Assembly (NCBI RefSeq): GCF_040436345.1
Contig: NC_133230.1
Coordinates: forward strand, 21,896,197 to 21,960,196
DNA length: 64,000 nt
Reading direction: 5' to 3'
Source of the DNA: Pagrus major
Lineage: Eukaryota; Chordata; Actinopteri; Spariformes; Sparidae
The notes below the pieces were generated by a model that searched no databases, had not been told where the DNA came from, and worked only from the letters and a program-made list of their open reading frames with translations. Position 1 is the first letter of the stretch, and each line of letters begins with the position of its first letter. The translations under genes were made by a program, and so were the position numbers. Positions 26,601 through 63,628 of this stretch are shown here, one piece after another.

Positions 26601-27765
26601 ATTTCACAAAAAACAATTGAAAAAGAATAACAATTTTTTTTTTTCCCAGTCAAATTAATCATCTCACGACCCCTCAAATTTATCTTGTGACTCTGCGGAG
26701 GGAAAGACTAAAATATAGTGCAGTAGCCAAAAGTGCAGTAGCTCCATTTTGACCAGCAGAACCTACAACAGTAAAATACTAGTAAGCATCAAAACAAACA
26801 ATCCAATAATGTCACAAATCCCTTTTACAACAGTTGCAGGGGCCATTTTTCTTTGACTTTTGATTCTGTTACTTATAGGTCGGATTTTACATGCAGGACT
26901 TTAACTTCTTGTGGACTATTTTTACATTATTTTTTGCTACTTTTACTTACGTAAAAGATCCGAATACTTCTTTAGCCACTTGCCTTAAGACAATTTTTGA
27001 TGCACCGCGCTCTCATTAAGCAGACCTGCTATTTCAAGAGAACAAGTAATGTTATTCTAAGTGTTATCAATACAAACTCTTGTGCTTTCTGTCATCAAGG
27101 CTGGTCAGGACAGCGTGGTGCGAATAACATGAAGTTTCAATGCCAGACGAGGTGTAAAATATAAACACTGGGTGTAGAGCTGCAGGGTCGTTATGTTTAC
27201 ATCAAAACTCAGAGCTCACATTAACTCTAAGTCTGTAGATAAGATATTACGCAACTTTATTTCAGTCAATAAGGCAATCAACCACTAACATGCTGAAAAT
27301 ATAAGTAACCTCACTGCGCGATATTATCAGTAAACAAGTAGCGCTGCGGCAAGTGAAGCGTATCACCTGACATTTAAGAGGGACTTGGAAGGCTGCTGCA
27401 GAGTTCTGCTATTAGTGGGGAGGCTCACTGTGAGACGCTGGAGCGTGAGCTGAGTGTTTCACTAACATGAGAATCCCTGTTTCACTTCCTGTTTCAACCA
27501 GAACACACAGAGTAAGATGACCTCTCCAAAGATTAGAAAATAGGATCCGAGAACGTGTGCTACTTTTCCTTTCCAACACAGGAGAGTGTTCCTCATAATT
27601 TTATATGGGATGATTGCATAGAAACACAATCCTCTCAGTGTTAAAGTGTGAATTATTAAGATGTGGTCAGTTTTTTTTTTTGCGAGGGAATAATACAGGC
27701 AGCTCCTCGGAAGTGTGAAGCACTCCTGTGTCTCTGTGAAACATCCAAGCTGTTACTGTGTTTCT

Positions 27766-27852
<87 letters not shown>

Positions 27853-30800
27853 TTGTGTGTTTAGTGAGAGACTGACAAAGAGAAAGAAGGAGGGAGTGAG
27901 GGTGGTGGGAGGAGAGTCCTTAAACAAACAGCCATGAAAAAAAATAAACATTTCTGCCAATAAAAGATAATTCACTTGTCATCCATTGTTTATTCATTTT
28001 CTTTGTTCAGGATTCAGTTCAAACTCTGATGTGTTGCAAACAGTCACATGAGGCGCTTAATGATTTGACTGCATTCCTTTCAGCGGGCTACGATGCGACT
28101 CTAAAAAGATTCATCGACACATCTTGATGCATCAACATTTCTGATATCTAAGCATGACTTATTTTTCCTTGCTTTGGCTCTACATGCTATTTCTAAATAC
28201 AGCATATTTGTAGTCATCCGTAGTTAAAACAATAGGGCTGAACCAAGTGCTTCGAAGCTTCTACCGTTGCCGTGGTAATCAACGCCCAAATCAATGTTTG
28301 AATGAGGGAGACTGTCGGCTGAAATGAAAACCAGGCAAAAGACTGGTGAAGAGCGGGAAATGGACCGCTTTGGTCACATATGTGCCCAAAAATCTGTCAA
28401 ATGCAATAAAACATTTTCATTGGTCGAACTGGTGCACCTGATATTCAACAGGTCAGATTAAATAAATGTATTAAAAAAATTAACAAAAACAACAAAAAAC
28501 AGAGCAAATCCACAAATACTTCCACAAGTGCTATATGAGACACAATAGTTTTAACACTAAGTTAACTTTTTGAGTTTGACTTTCTTGCTAGGTATGCTGT
28601 AATTAAACTATGAAAAACATTTTCCTGCACCTTTTATTCTAGTTTATATCCATTTACCTTATGTGTTTAGACATTCAATTGAATGCAGGCTACTTTTGGG
28701 TGCACCTAAATGAAACATTAGAGCCACTAGTGCAGCCAGTGTAAAACACTTGCCTGGAGCCCTGTCCACTGCGGTGTTGAAGCTGTCTCAAAACCTGCAT
28801 TTCATTCAACTCCCGGCAACTCAAAGTACGCAGGTGAATCATGACAGCAAGTTTGAGAGCCCGAAGCTTCAAAAAAATTGCGGGCAACTCTTGAAGCGTG
28901 AGAAACTGTGTTTTGGAGAGCCCTATGAAAATAAACATATGAAGTTACTTAAATAATCTTTGCTCGCGTTCAGCCATCCTCACCAAAACTCAAGAAGTAG
29001 TCTGGTAGTTCATGTGACACTAAAAAAAAAATCACACAGTGAGTGGGAGTTTAGAGGCCAGCAGCAAGGCCACTGTCATCCTTTAACCTTCAGATTTCCC
29101 CTTGAGAGATTGAAATTCGATTGTGTGTGATTCTAAATCATACCAAGATAAAAAAAAGCAGTATAACCAGAAAATGTCTGAAGCTGCTCCTGATGTTTGA
29201 TGGTAGATTTAAACTTCACTCTGAATCAAAGTTGCAGGCCCATCACCACAGATGCTGAATTGTGATGTTGAGTGCAGATACGAGTTTCCACAGAAATGGC
29301 ATTTAACTGACCTAGATTGGAGGTTTCACGCAGTGGAAAACTAAAGGCCTGGCATCAGATGTACTGGGTAGAACTGCTTATGTGATCAGATTTCTGTTCA
29401 GACAGTATCGGGTGGACTGAAGTTCAATGACCTTACAGCACGTTGACCTGTTATCAGATTGTTTATGTGAGCAAGGACTCAAAAAACTTGACTCAGTGCT
29501 AACAAAGAGTGTTTATTCGCTTCTGTTTGTTTTCTTGTTCACAGAGCAAACCGTGGTGGAAGCTAAGGACGATCGTACACTGGCCCTTCACTGCATCTCA
29601 GAGGAGAAAACTGAACTGGGTTCAGCTAGCCGGGCATAAAGGTACGACCTGTTCATATCATATCACATACTGCTTGTGATATTTAAGACCAGGAAATCGA
29701 ATGTCCTGTTTTCCACTGTCAGCATTTGGTGTGCAGTCTGAGGCGTTTACTGTTGCGTCATTTTTGTTGGACAGATTTATAGAAAAAGAAACATGTAGGG
29801 TAAGAGAATGGGCACAGTCACCACACTAGCAGGGGTTAAAACACTTTCTGTTTTCCTTGACGCCTGAAATCCAAAGTGTTCCTCTTTATCTCATCGATCA
29901 GGTAACTTCAAAGCAGCAGATGAGGGCAACATCCTGAAGAAGTTCTCGGAAAATGAGATGCAGTGTTTCGAGAAGCTGAGGGATGACGCACTGTTCCCGT
30001 TTGTTCCCGGTTACCACGGCGTTGTGGAGAAAGATGGAGAGTCTTTCCTTCATATGACCGACCTGCTGGCCAACTTTGATCTTCCCAATGTCATGGACTG
30101 CAAGATGGGAGTGAGGTAAAGGATATTTATTTATCATTTATATTTATATACCATATATGTAACTGTGTCAAAAAGGAAGATTTCTTTGTGTTTGTTTCTG
30201 CTACACTCAGCGCCAATTTGAAATGATAACGTCAGATCATTTCCTCTGTATTTATGTAATTGATGTTTGTGTTATCACTCATGATTTCTTTGAAAGAACA
30301 TTAATGAGACATGTTCAGACTGGTGACAGTACTGTACGTGCTGCCTGAAGCGTTTCTGCTCTACAAGGGAACACCTGTTGTAACTGCAGGCTATATGCTT
30401 GGCTTCCTGCCACAGCGGGCGGGGTGCCTCACAATATCATGTGCACAGGCTCAAATACACACACAAACACAAACACATATACAGGCCCACACACATAACA
30501 CATGTACAGTTCATGTATGCATGAATGCACACGAGTATATGCGTGCACACGTTGGTGCAAGCACAGGCACGCAGGTACGGACGTTCTCCCCTCTGAGAGC
30601 TTTACTTCCTGTTCAGACGACAGCTACACACACAGAATCAGGCACATGTGCAGTAAACTTACATGCACATGTGCCTCAGACACATGACGAAAAACTCCCG
30701 GACAACATCTTTTTATTGTCTACTAAGCATCTGTGTGTGTCTGTATTTTAGAGGCTACACACACACACATACATTCACACAGTCAGGGTGTCCCTGGAGA

Positions 30801-33800
30801 CTCCCCTTTGTCAAAAACACTCTCAACCACAAAGTTGCAAAACCACTAACTTGCACAAACACACACTCAGACGCTCACACAGTTGAACGCTGCGCGCTGG
30901 AGTCTCCTCTCAGCTTCCCTCTTCAGCACAGAGGAAGTGCAGCTCACAAACTGAAACTGAAATTCACATCTGTTTGCAAGTTACTGTCTGGTATGAATAC
31001 GACGAGTGTGTGTGTGTGTGCCTCTGTGCTGTCCACCAGCAGAATTTAATACTCACACAGTGTGTTGCTCTCAGCTGTGCAGTCAGGGCATTTTAATGCA
31101 CTGCTCATCGTTTTGTGCATGAGTGAACAACTTTAGAAAGAAGTTGATTTCTGGCTTTTTAAGTGCAGCCAATGAAAAACGTCTTTTGTAAGATATTACT
31201 GTAAAGTTTTTATATTAATAACAAAGCCTCGTGGATCTTTGTATTCAATAAAAATATACTCAAGTCACATTGGCTTCATAAAAAGAAGGGTGCTTTTGTT
31301 AAAGGGACACTGTATAGTTTTGGGAATTAAATACGAGCTCAGAATTAAATATTTATGAGGTAATAATACAAACTCAGAAATATCTATTTTTTCCATAACT
31401 GAATAAACAAGCTGTTCTCAGAGGAAAATAAGGTCCCCAGAACACTGTTTAAAGCTAGAAAGGTGGCAGGGTCCGCCAAATATAAACAAAGTTAAACACT
31501 ATGAAATGATGTTGTCCTTTAAGGTCAGTTTGCTTATTAAGTTTATTCAGTCATGAAAACAAAGAGAGTTTGTTTAGGCATAAAAAAAGAAGATCTTTCT
31601 CTTCTGATTAAAATTTCTTCCCAAAACTACATAGTGCACCTTTAACCATGTGTCTTACATGGTAATAACCAAGGGTGTGAATGCAGGACAAACCCTAAAC
31701 CACCATCACTGTTTGTGCACAGGCAGAGAACACAGTAGTCTCTGACAGATTTATTCCTCCTGCTGCTTCAGGACGTACTTGGAGGAGGAGCTTGTTCGGG
31801 CGCGGGAGCGCCCCAAGCCAAGGGAGGACCTGTACAATAAGATGGTGGAGGTGGACAGCGAAGGGCCGACTCCTGAGGAGCATTCCCAACGAGGCGTCAC
31901 CAAGCCCCGCTACATGCAGTGGAGGGAGACCATGAGCTCCACCAACACCCTGGGCTTCAGGATAGAAGGGATCAAGGTAGAGGGAGTGATATGCCACATG
32001 GACATTATTTACATGTCATTCTACTTAATATTTCTAAATTCCAGATTAACTAATAATAGTTATTACTAGGGCTGTCCTGAATGCTTTGAAGCCTTTACCT
32101 TTGCCATTGTAATTGATGTCCAAATCAGTATTTGGATGATTCAAGGTAGTTTTCTTTTTAATCAGAAGGAGATGTTGCATCAGCTACACTGAAAAAGAGG
32201 CAAAAGACTGATAAAAATCCAGAAATGGAGCTCCTGTATGGCATTAGATTTGTCTCAAAACCAGCATACATAAAAAACAGGCGCGTGAACGATACATGCT
32301 CCACATGCACAAATGTTGTCCTGCGAGCATAGAGCTGTGACAAACGCAAGCTTGACCCTCGCTACGCATCTTTTGCTTGTCTAGACAGTGGCTGATGTGA
32401 CGGAGCTTTGAATATTTGTGGGTAATTCTCACTGAAGTTTCAAGGCCCCGTAAATGGTATTCAGGATTGCTGTACCCCACACTGCAGGTCCGTTCAACTC
32501 AATAGAGCGTTGTAGCTTCTCTCAGCTTGTTTTGATAGCACAGGGTGCCACGTTACTGTTTCTGTGAAATAGCTCTGATAAACCCACTAAAACAGCAGAC
32601 AAAGACAAATTATGTGACCAGCTGTTGAACACTGTGGGTCGTTTAGAAGCTAAAGAGCGTGCAGATGTTTTCCTCAGGACTTGGTGGGGACTAAAACAGA
32701 ACTAAAAGGAGGCCGATTGTCTGACATAGATGAATCAGGTCACCAGAAACATGATTCCAAAGAAATACTAAGGTTGCTCCGTCTCTGCTGGATGTGTAAA
32801 TAAGCAGCTGATCGCTTACACGTTCACTGTATCGTCTTTATCAGGTGATGGTTTGTTTGGCAGGTTTAAAGTATGCTCATATATTCAGTCTAATCAGGTA
32901 CAGTCTGTTGGTTTGTAGCAGAATCACAGAGTACATGATAAACTATAACAGCACTTGAAAAACGCAGACCACCTACGAGGCCAATAGTCCACTCTTTGAT
33001 GATGCAAATCTGCATACATATACTGTATGTCTGGATATATCTCTAAAACTGGTAGAATAACTGAAGCTGAAGCCTCATTTTGGATATGATTAATAGTATA
33101 CGTACTTTAATGATATGCGTGTAAATGGTAAAATGGACTTGCAGCATTTTTCGAGTCTGAATGAAGTTCTGTATGAAGTTTATTTATTTTATTATTTATT
33201 TAATGTTTATTTAACAGGGACGATACATACAACATTGTCACAGAAAATGGGAAAATGTGATGCATATAAGACGTCTAGCTTCAGCTAATTTGCAGTCTTT
33301 GATCAATGTGTGTGATGTGTAGGCTACGACCAGAGGATAAGTGGTGCCTGTCAACGTGGACTGTGACATGGAGTCATGTCTATGGCTATGTTTTGTCCCG
33401 CTGGCAATGTTTAGGAATGTGAACTAATTGGGTCAGTAGTTTTTCTGTCATTTTGCCGACAAATAGACTAACAAGCTCAACCAAAAACATAACTTCCTTG
33501 GCTGAGGTTATAAAATGTGCTCTCAAGTAGATGACTTTGTCTGAAGTAATTTTAATATGTAATGTTCTTATGCAGCCCCTTCCTTCTCTTTTAGAAATGT
33601 GATGGTACTTGTCGAACTGATTTCAAGAAAACCAGATCGAAGCAGGATGTCATCCAGGTGTTCACGGACTTTGTTGAAGGGAACGTCAGCATCATAGTAC
33701 GTGGCAATAAGTTCACTTCTGCACAAACATAAAACATACTTACAGGTATTACCTGTAAGACTATCTTCAAACACACCGCTTAAGTAAGCTCTCACATCCG

Positions 33801-35065
33801 TGTTCAGTGTTTGGACTAATGTAAATGATTTTGTATACTCAGTCCTCACATTTGACAGAGATCGCGGCCTGTCTAATCATGAATGTCAACAGCCTCGAGA
33901 TGTTTGAATTGCATTTAAAACTACAGAGTAATTCCAACTGAACTGCAGAAAGCAAATATTCACACTGCAATGTTGTTTGGGTTTTCTTATACGGTGAGAG
34001 GTTCCCAAATATACAGTCTCTACTGTTATGTAAAACTAATTTAGATTCAGATTAAAAGATATATGAAATTAAATCATGGTCGTCAGGTAATGTTTGTTGT
34101 TTACGCTTTCTTGAAATGCAGAAGTCATACCTGAGCAGACTGACGGAGATCCAGCAGGCCCTGAAGATGTCGGAGTTCTTCAAGCAACACGAGGTGATGA
34201 CTGATCTAAAGACGACAAAATAAAGGATAAGCAAACATAAAGTGCAAAAGTGAAGTGCTGCAGCAAGAACTTCATCTGAAAGTGTTCTGAACAGTTTTTT
34301 ACAAAAGATATTCTTGTATTTTGAGAGGTGGAGAGTGCTCTCTAACACGTACGTGAATAATGTCTCATAGGTGTTTAATTAGGTTGAGATGTGGTGACTG
34401 TGAAGTCTGCCATGTGATTTTCAAACTCATTATCAAACCATTCAGCAAACTTTTTAGAGACCACAGACCAGTCAGATGAACTCAAGAAACCATTGTTACA
34501 AATGTGTTCCTTTGAATTGACTCTAAATTGGGTGTTATTTAACATTTCTAATAGTATAATAGTACTATTTTGAAACCTACAATAATGTTCTCACATAATT
34601 AAACTGTTAATGTTTTGTTGGATGGACCACTTGGAGTGGATGAAAGTAGTCTTTTCACTGTATTTATCCATTACACTAACAGAAGCTAACTATTTTAATT
34701 TGTCACTCATTCGTATTAATGGATTGATGGATGAAAAGAGGCAGGAAAAAAGAGAAGCAAAAGCTAACATGAAACACTTTTTGTTTTTGTAGGTCATTGG
34801 CAGCTCTCTCCTCTTTATCCATGACCACACGGGCAATGCCCAGGTCTGGATGATTGACTTTGGCAAGACCACAGTGTTACCAGACGGCCAGACGTTGAAC
34901 CATGGCATTCCCTGGCAGGAAGGCAACCGGGAGGATGGCTACCTGTGGGGGCTGGACAACCTCATCCACACACTGGAGTCTGTGAGCAGTGAAGGGGCGA
35001 GCGATAACACCTTCTGCTCAGCTACCAAAGAAAACAGCCAAACTACAGAACGTGAGGGTCAGTGA
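23247..35065 (+). CDS. itpka: Inositol-trisphosphate 3-kinase A, 7 coding exons, complete
   Basis: Phosphorylates Ins(1,4,5)P3 to Ins(1,3,4,5)P4 and is regulated by Ca2+/calmodulin in this family. Coding exons: 23247-23657, 29545-29641, 29902-30115, 31772-31976, 33595-33696, 34122-34193, 34793-35065; 1374 nt, 457 aa plus TGA. All junctions are GT-AG and in frame. Exon 1 has a low-complexity N-terminus, then the family-typical [12 protein letters not shown]...[15 protein letters not shown] at 96-125. Exon 2 ([10 protein letters not shown], about 141-150) lies where the calmodulin-binding helix sits in ITPKA. The catalytic PxxxDxKxG motif is PNVMDCKMG (231-239). Downstream are [33 protein letters not shown] (371-378), IDFGK (388-392) and [14 protein letters not shown]. 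The paralogues ITPKB and ITPKC share the catalytic half; I chose ITPKA from its length and its tail-to-tail position next to ltk. The ATG at 23247 is the first in frame after an upstream stop. Confidence 0.95.
25866..26300. repeat. Degenerate repeat with GATTCCGATACC motif (itpka intron 1)
   Basis: CACCGATTCCGATACCTGAA and GCCGATACTGCGTACTGATC are characteristic of a teleost DNA-element family. The remainder is too diverged for limits to be fixed. Confidence 0.35.
26379..26985. repeat. Longer copy of the same GGTGGAAGAAGTA-type repeat (itpka intron 1)
   Basis: It begins near GGGAATATCGTACTTTTCAT and ends with TTACTTACGTAAAAGATCCG. The TACTTTT...CTACATTTA and AGTTAC...TTTTAAAATTAAG pieces are typical of this teleost repeat. 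A related fragment lies at about 11395-11490. Confidence 0.45.
27771..27850. repeat. (GT)n microsatellite, about 40 units
   Basis: An uninterrupted TG dinucleotide tract of about 80 bp in itpka intron 1. Open frames through it are artefacts. Confidence 0.97.
28233..28926. mobile_element. Degenerate hAT-like repeat, copy 1 (itpka intron 1)
   Basis: The ends TAGGGCT (28233) and AGCCCTA (to 28926) are inverted. Internal sequence with CTTCGAAGCTTC and GGCAAAAGACTG is shared with the copy near 32067. No perfect target duplication is left. There is no coding sequence. Confidence 0.5.
31303..31641. mobile_element. TTAA-flanked MITE (piggyBac-like), in itpka intron 3
   Basis: The ends AGGGACACTGTATAGTTTTG and (reverse complement) AGGTGCACTATGTAGTTTTG form inverted repeats flanked by TTAA at 31299-31302 and 31642-31645. 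It is 339 bp and non-coding. TTAA duplication is diagnostic of piggyBac-type insertion. The terminal motif is a frequent one in teleost genomes. Confidence 0.78.
32067..32455. mobile_element. Degenerate hAT-like repeat, copy 2 (itpka intron 4)
   Basis: It begins TAGGGCTGTCC and shares CTTTGAAGCC, AGGCAAAAGACTGATAAA and TCTCAAAACCAGCAT with the 28233-28926 element. The right end is uncertain, placed near a GAAACTT/GGCCCC stretch. Confidence 0.45.
33177..33260 (-). repeat. LINE-like 3' tail with (AAATAA)n
   Basis: On the minus strand ATGTATCGTCCCTGTTAAAT runs into AAATAA/TAAA repeats, the usual end of a fish LINE copy. Its 5' extent is not clear. Confidence 0.4.
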
Positions 35066-35830
35066 CCTTTGAGTTGTAGACGGGTGAGAAGAAGTCAAAC
35101 TGTTTTAATGGACACCACAGAGAGACTCTTAGGGATGTTTCATATCTGTGTGATGCTGCAAGAATGAACATTAAGTGTATAAAGCCACTGACAAAAAAGA
35201 GCTGATGGACTATGAGCAGAGAGGCGCTGAGAAGTTGTCACTAGTTACTGAGTGATTGAGCAAATGAACTGACACTAATTCAACTTCCTACAAAATGAAC
35301 AGAAGTAAAAGTGTAAGGATTCTTTATTTCAGTTTGAGGGATGAGATGTTACATGTGGAGGAAATGCTCATACAAATCTTTTTTAAAAAGGAGAAAGTGG
35401 GGGAATCACAACTCAATCCTCCTTGTTACCACCGAATCAGCCCTGATGTTACATCTGTAATAATGTTTTAAAGGAGAAATTCTGTGCAGTATGAAACTGA
35501 CTGGGTCACAGGCCTCATAGCCACACGACTACAACACATAACACACTGTCAATATACTGTAGTACTGCAATATGTATAATGATTAGAGTGTATTATCTGT
35601 CACTGTTCTCAAAACCTGTCTTTTATTGTCTATCAATTTATATTTCTTTCACTCTCCTTTATTCCTGTAATCAAACTTAAAGATTATTTTTTGGAGGGCA
35701 TTTCTTCTTTGTTCAGATAGTGACAGCTGGAGAGAGACAGGAAAGGCAGGAGAGAGAGAAGAGATGACGTGCAGCAAAGGGACAGGGCTGGAATTGAAGC
35801 CAGGTCGCTGCAGTAAAGAGTCATCCTTAA

Positions 35831-36372
35831 AGGGACAGTTCACCCCAAAATACACATGTTCCTCTTACCTGTAGTGCTATTTATCCGTTTTGACACAAGT
35901 TGAAGAGTTTTGGAGATCTCAGCTGCAGGGAAGTCGGCCTTCTCTCAAATGTGATGGAACTAGATGGCACTCGGCGTGTGGTGCTCAAAAAAATACTTTC
36001 GAAAAACTCACCAGTGTCTCTTTCCAGAAATCATGACCTGGTTACTCAAGATCATCCACAGACCTTGCTGTGAGCAGTTTCACATAGGAACTATGTTCTA
36101 CCCACCATCAGGATCACTATACAGAAGGAAGCATGCTTCATGGACGAGAGGCTTGTAGTCGTGACCGTGCGGGATGCAAACATGTGTCCGACTTGGCTGA
36201 GCTGTAACGTTAGCTAGCTTCTCGTAGATGAGAAATCATACGCTTCCTTCTGCACGGTGATACGCAAAAAGAAAATTTGTTGGCAACTCACACCAAACCA
36301 ATCCAGATGGATAAATCATGTGACATGTAAAAGGTAAAATATGCATTTCTGATTTGGGGATAAACTGTCCCT
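35831..36372. mobile_element. TTAA-flanked MITE (piggyBac-like) downstream of itpka
   Basis: The ends AGGGACAGTTCACCCCAAA and (reverse complement) AGGGACAGTTTATCCCCAAA match over most positions and are flanked by TTAA at 35827-35830 and 36373-36376. It is 542 bp and non-coding. It may lie inside the itpka 3' UTR if the poly(A) signals near 36850 are used. Confidence 0.8.
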
Positions 36373-36729
36373 TTAATACATGGTACACACTCCGCCATCA
36401 AACTTTAATTTAAAACTTTCAAATTCAAATTAAACATTATTTTCATTTCTTGTGCTGCTGCAAACCTTGTTGAGTATCGATGCTGCAGTGTTTGCAGTGT
36501 GCACATTCTTTGGTTTTGGTCAGTGGTGTTCTGCAAATGAAATGGATGAAAATGTGTACACGTGGAATTAAAAAGGGGAAAATACTGTTACATTTATTTT
36601 CAATAGTAAAACACTATTGTGGTATTTTAATATGTTAGCCAAGTCTGAGTTCAGGTTTCACTCTGTACCACTGAAACAAAACTCTGTATAACTGATCAAA
36701 CTCACACGAATAGGATCAATATATGCTGA

Positions 36730-36735
36730 TTTATT
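36730..36735 (-). terminator. Candidate ltk poly(A) signal
   Basis: Plus-strand TTTATT (AATAAA on the minus strand) is the first canonical hexamer I find beyond the ltk stop codon, about 2.65 kb away. An ATTAAA (plus TTTAAT) lies only about 35 nt past the stop, near 39348. Either could be used; the choice is uncertain. Confidence 0.25.
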
Positions 36736-36848
36736 TAGGGCACAGTTAGGTTAGATGAACATGTGAAAGACAGTATATTGCATAGAATGCATTTTTGGTT
36801 GAGGCATAACATCCTCAGCTACATAATGAATACAGAAAAACACAATGA

Positions 36849-36879
36849 AATAAAAATGCACCAGGCCATTAAAAATAAA
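36849..36879 (+). terminator. Candidate itpka poly(A) signals
   Basis: Two AATAAA hexamers (36849-36854 and 36874-36879) are the first canonical ones seen downstream of the itpka stop codon, about 1.8 kb away. If they are used, the 3' UTR would contain the TTAA-flanked element at 35831-36372. A non-canonical earlier signal cannot be excluded. Confidence 0.3.
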
Positions 36880-37831
36880 CACTGAGAGCAAGATGAGGAT
36901 GATTTCTTTCTTCCACAGTAATCAATATTTCTGAATGGCACAAATCTCTCCTTCAAATCTTTAGAGAACTATGTGAGATACCTTTGCTAAAACAAAATCA
37001 CTAATACCAGCAGGCCTAAACATAAAAAACACAAGGTGAGCCTAAAGAACCCTCATATAAATGCAACCGTTCATTCAACATGTGAAAAAATAAACTATCG
37101 ACATGTTTAGGCTCAAAACAAACACATGTAGTGGCTACAGCTACCAAATCGATTAAATAAGAATAGCCTAAAAACATAAATACCGAATACAGATTTTCAC
37201 AATTCAATATTTTAGTAACTGTATGAACTGAGATACCTGCAGCAGCATGTTTGGTATATCAAAGCGGAATACCTCCCCCTGCTGAGTAAACATAGGTACT
37301 ACCAGCACCACATCATTCAGTAGGTGCAGTGCAGAGGTATCTTAATGGCAGTGATCGACTACAAATACACATCCATCATTAACATCAATGAATTCAAAAA
37401 AATACATGATAAAACAGCTACAAATGCTATGGGTTAGTCCAGTGTACAGGAGTGAGTACAAAAATAGCAAATATTTTCACAGCTGCATGGTCATCATGAG
37501 TGTCTATATGCTTAAACATTTATGAGTCCAGGTAAATATTGGGACATTAGGAAAGAGAGTCAGGAAGAGTAAAAAATACATAAAATAAATGCAAAGCCAA
37601 ATCAAGATCAGTTTAATTTTGCAACCAAGGCGGTGCCTACCACAAACCATTTCACAGCTTTTCAAAGGAAAGGCTCAACATTTTGGAAAATGTGCCTTTT
37701 TGCTTTAATGCAGTTATTTGAGAAGATTAATAGCACTCTCGTGTCTGTACAGAAAATCGGAAGCTGATGAACTTAGCTTAGCACAAAGACAGGAAACAGG
37801 GCCTGGCTCTACCTGAAGGTAAAAATATCTA

Positions 37832-38275
37832 GAGCTGCAACTAACGATTAGTTTCACTGTCGATTCATTTCTTGATTAATCCTTCATTTAGTCTATAAAA
37901 GTCTGAAAATGGAGATCCAGAATCACCGCCTCACACCTGTATGCCTCCACGCACCAGTCAAGTTGCTCTTCCTGAGCTATGATGTTGAATCATGTCCAGA
38001 AAATTTTTTGGAGCCTATTATGATGTCACAGTGAAGTTGACCTTTGACCTTTTGGATATAAAATGTGACAACTTCAACTTTTTTTTCCTATCAAACGTTT
38101 GTGTAAAATGTTCCCATAATTATCATATGAACTGTTGAGTAATGGCCAAAAATGTCTTTTATGACATCATGACCTACAGAAATCAGAGGACTTTCTTTCC
38201 TTTTCTAATCAATAATAGAAACAGTTGGCGGTTAATTTAATAGTTGACAACTAATTGATTAAATTAATAATACCA
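37832..38275. mobile_element. Interspersed repeat with GCTGCAACTAACGATTA end
   Basis: It starts GAGCTGCAACTAACGATTAG and ends with a reverse-complement-like ATAGTTGACAACTAATTGAT. Both are typical ends of a very common teleost non-autonomous repeat. It lies in the itpka-ltk spacer. A truncated copy of the same family is at 6056-6120. Confidence 0.6.
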
Positions 38276-39381
38276 TATCTGCCTGCTAGTCCCTCGTAAG
38301 CTTACCAAACACATTATATATTCATTGTTGTAATCTGTACAAGAACCAAAGCGTAGTGTGTTTGTACGTGAGTTTGTATGGGACTATTTCTTGGCCAGGA
38401 GCAGTGACTTCTGGTCTTTATCATGAGGTTTTCCGGGAAACCTTATGTTTCAAGAGGTCAAAGACATTGCGAAGGAGTCAGGTCGACGGCCAGAGGAAGA
38501 TTCATACTTGGCACCTAAGACCATCACTTATGATCTCTTCATTTATACAATCACTTGTTATTACATAACCGAAATCCCATGCTAAACAACCAAACCATCT
38601 CCATGACAACTGAGCAAACTCCGTCTGCACAGGAAGCTTTGGAAACAACAAGTAAGAAGACCTTGTGTTGAGAGTTTTTGCCAGACTGCTGAGAAAACAT
38701 GAGACACATTTTCAGAAAATGCATGTTATTGCAGGATGTTAGGCAGATGTGTTTTCACATTATTTGGGTGAAAGCAAATCAGAAGCACGTTCGTGTACCA
38801 AGTTGTACCGTAAGTACCTTAAAGTATGCCTATAATATGAATGAAATAGTTTCAGTAACTCTGCAGCCTTTCCTGAATTTCAAACTTTTGAAGTTAAAAA
38901 TAAAAACAATGCTCGGAAATTCTCTTCCCAATGACTCAATATTTTCAGCGTGTTCTTGTCATACTGTACACTGAATACTACAAATTGTTTACTATGATGC
39001 AACATACTTTCAAAGCTTTCATGAAAACACCAAAATAGGTATAAAAGGAGTCCCACTACAGCAGTTATGGATGGCAGCCGGAGAAAGCGCAGGGCCGCGT
39101 GCTGCCATGTTTCAGCTTCAGTGTTCAGCTACCAGTGTACCAGAAGTCCAGTGTTGGCTCCCTGTATCACAGTGCAGAGGAGTGTTCGTGTGCATGTGAG
39201 TGTTCGAGTGTGTTTTCCAGCATTCCAGGAGCTCGAATAATTTGATGTTGTGGCTCTCAGACGTAGCGGAGCCGTCATGCTTTTTGTTCCAGAAATCCAG
39301 GATTCTAGTCTCAGGCTGTGAGAGAAAGGGCTCCGGGTGACGTTTAGTTTTAATATCAGTTAAAATCGCTGTTACAGTTTC

Positions 39382-63441
<24,060 letters not shown>

Positions 63442-63628
63442 CTGAAGGGAAAAAGTGCCGTCCATCAACTCCAACACTGGTTGCCAGTACTTCCAAGGGT
63501 TACAAGATTTAAAGTGACAACATCACCATAATATCACCCACAATGTCTAGTTTGATAAGTCAACACATTTTGATAAATGTCGATTAAGGTTCTCAGTAAA
63601 CCAGGTCATGGCAATTATAAGTGTTGTA

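Larger units (their letters stand above)
35066..39381. other. Convergent itpka-ltk spacer with 3' UTRs
   Basis: No further exon is recognised between the two stop codons. It holds the TTAA-flanked element 35831-36372 and the repeat 37832-38275. The 3' UTRs of itpka (plus) and ltk (minus) both lie here. Confidence 0.65.

Noticed and set aside
27663..27975. Open frames of Cys/Val and Thr/His repeats on both strands
   Set aside because: These are pure translation of the (GT)n microsatellite.
30311..30751. 146-codon open frame in itpka intron 3
   Set aside because: It is driven by CA-rich low-complexity DNA giving His/Thr repeats; there is no domain.
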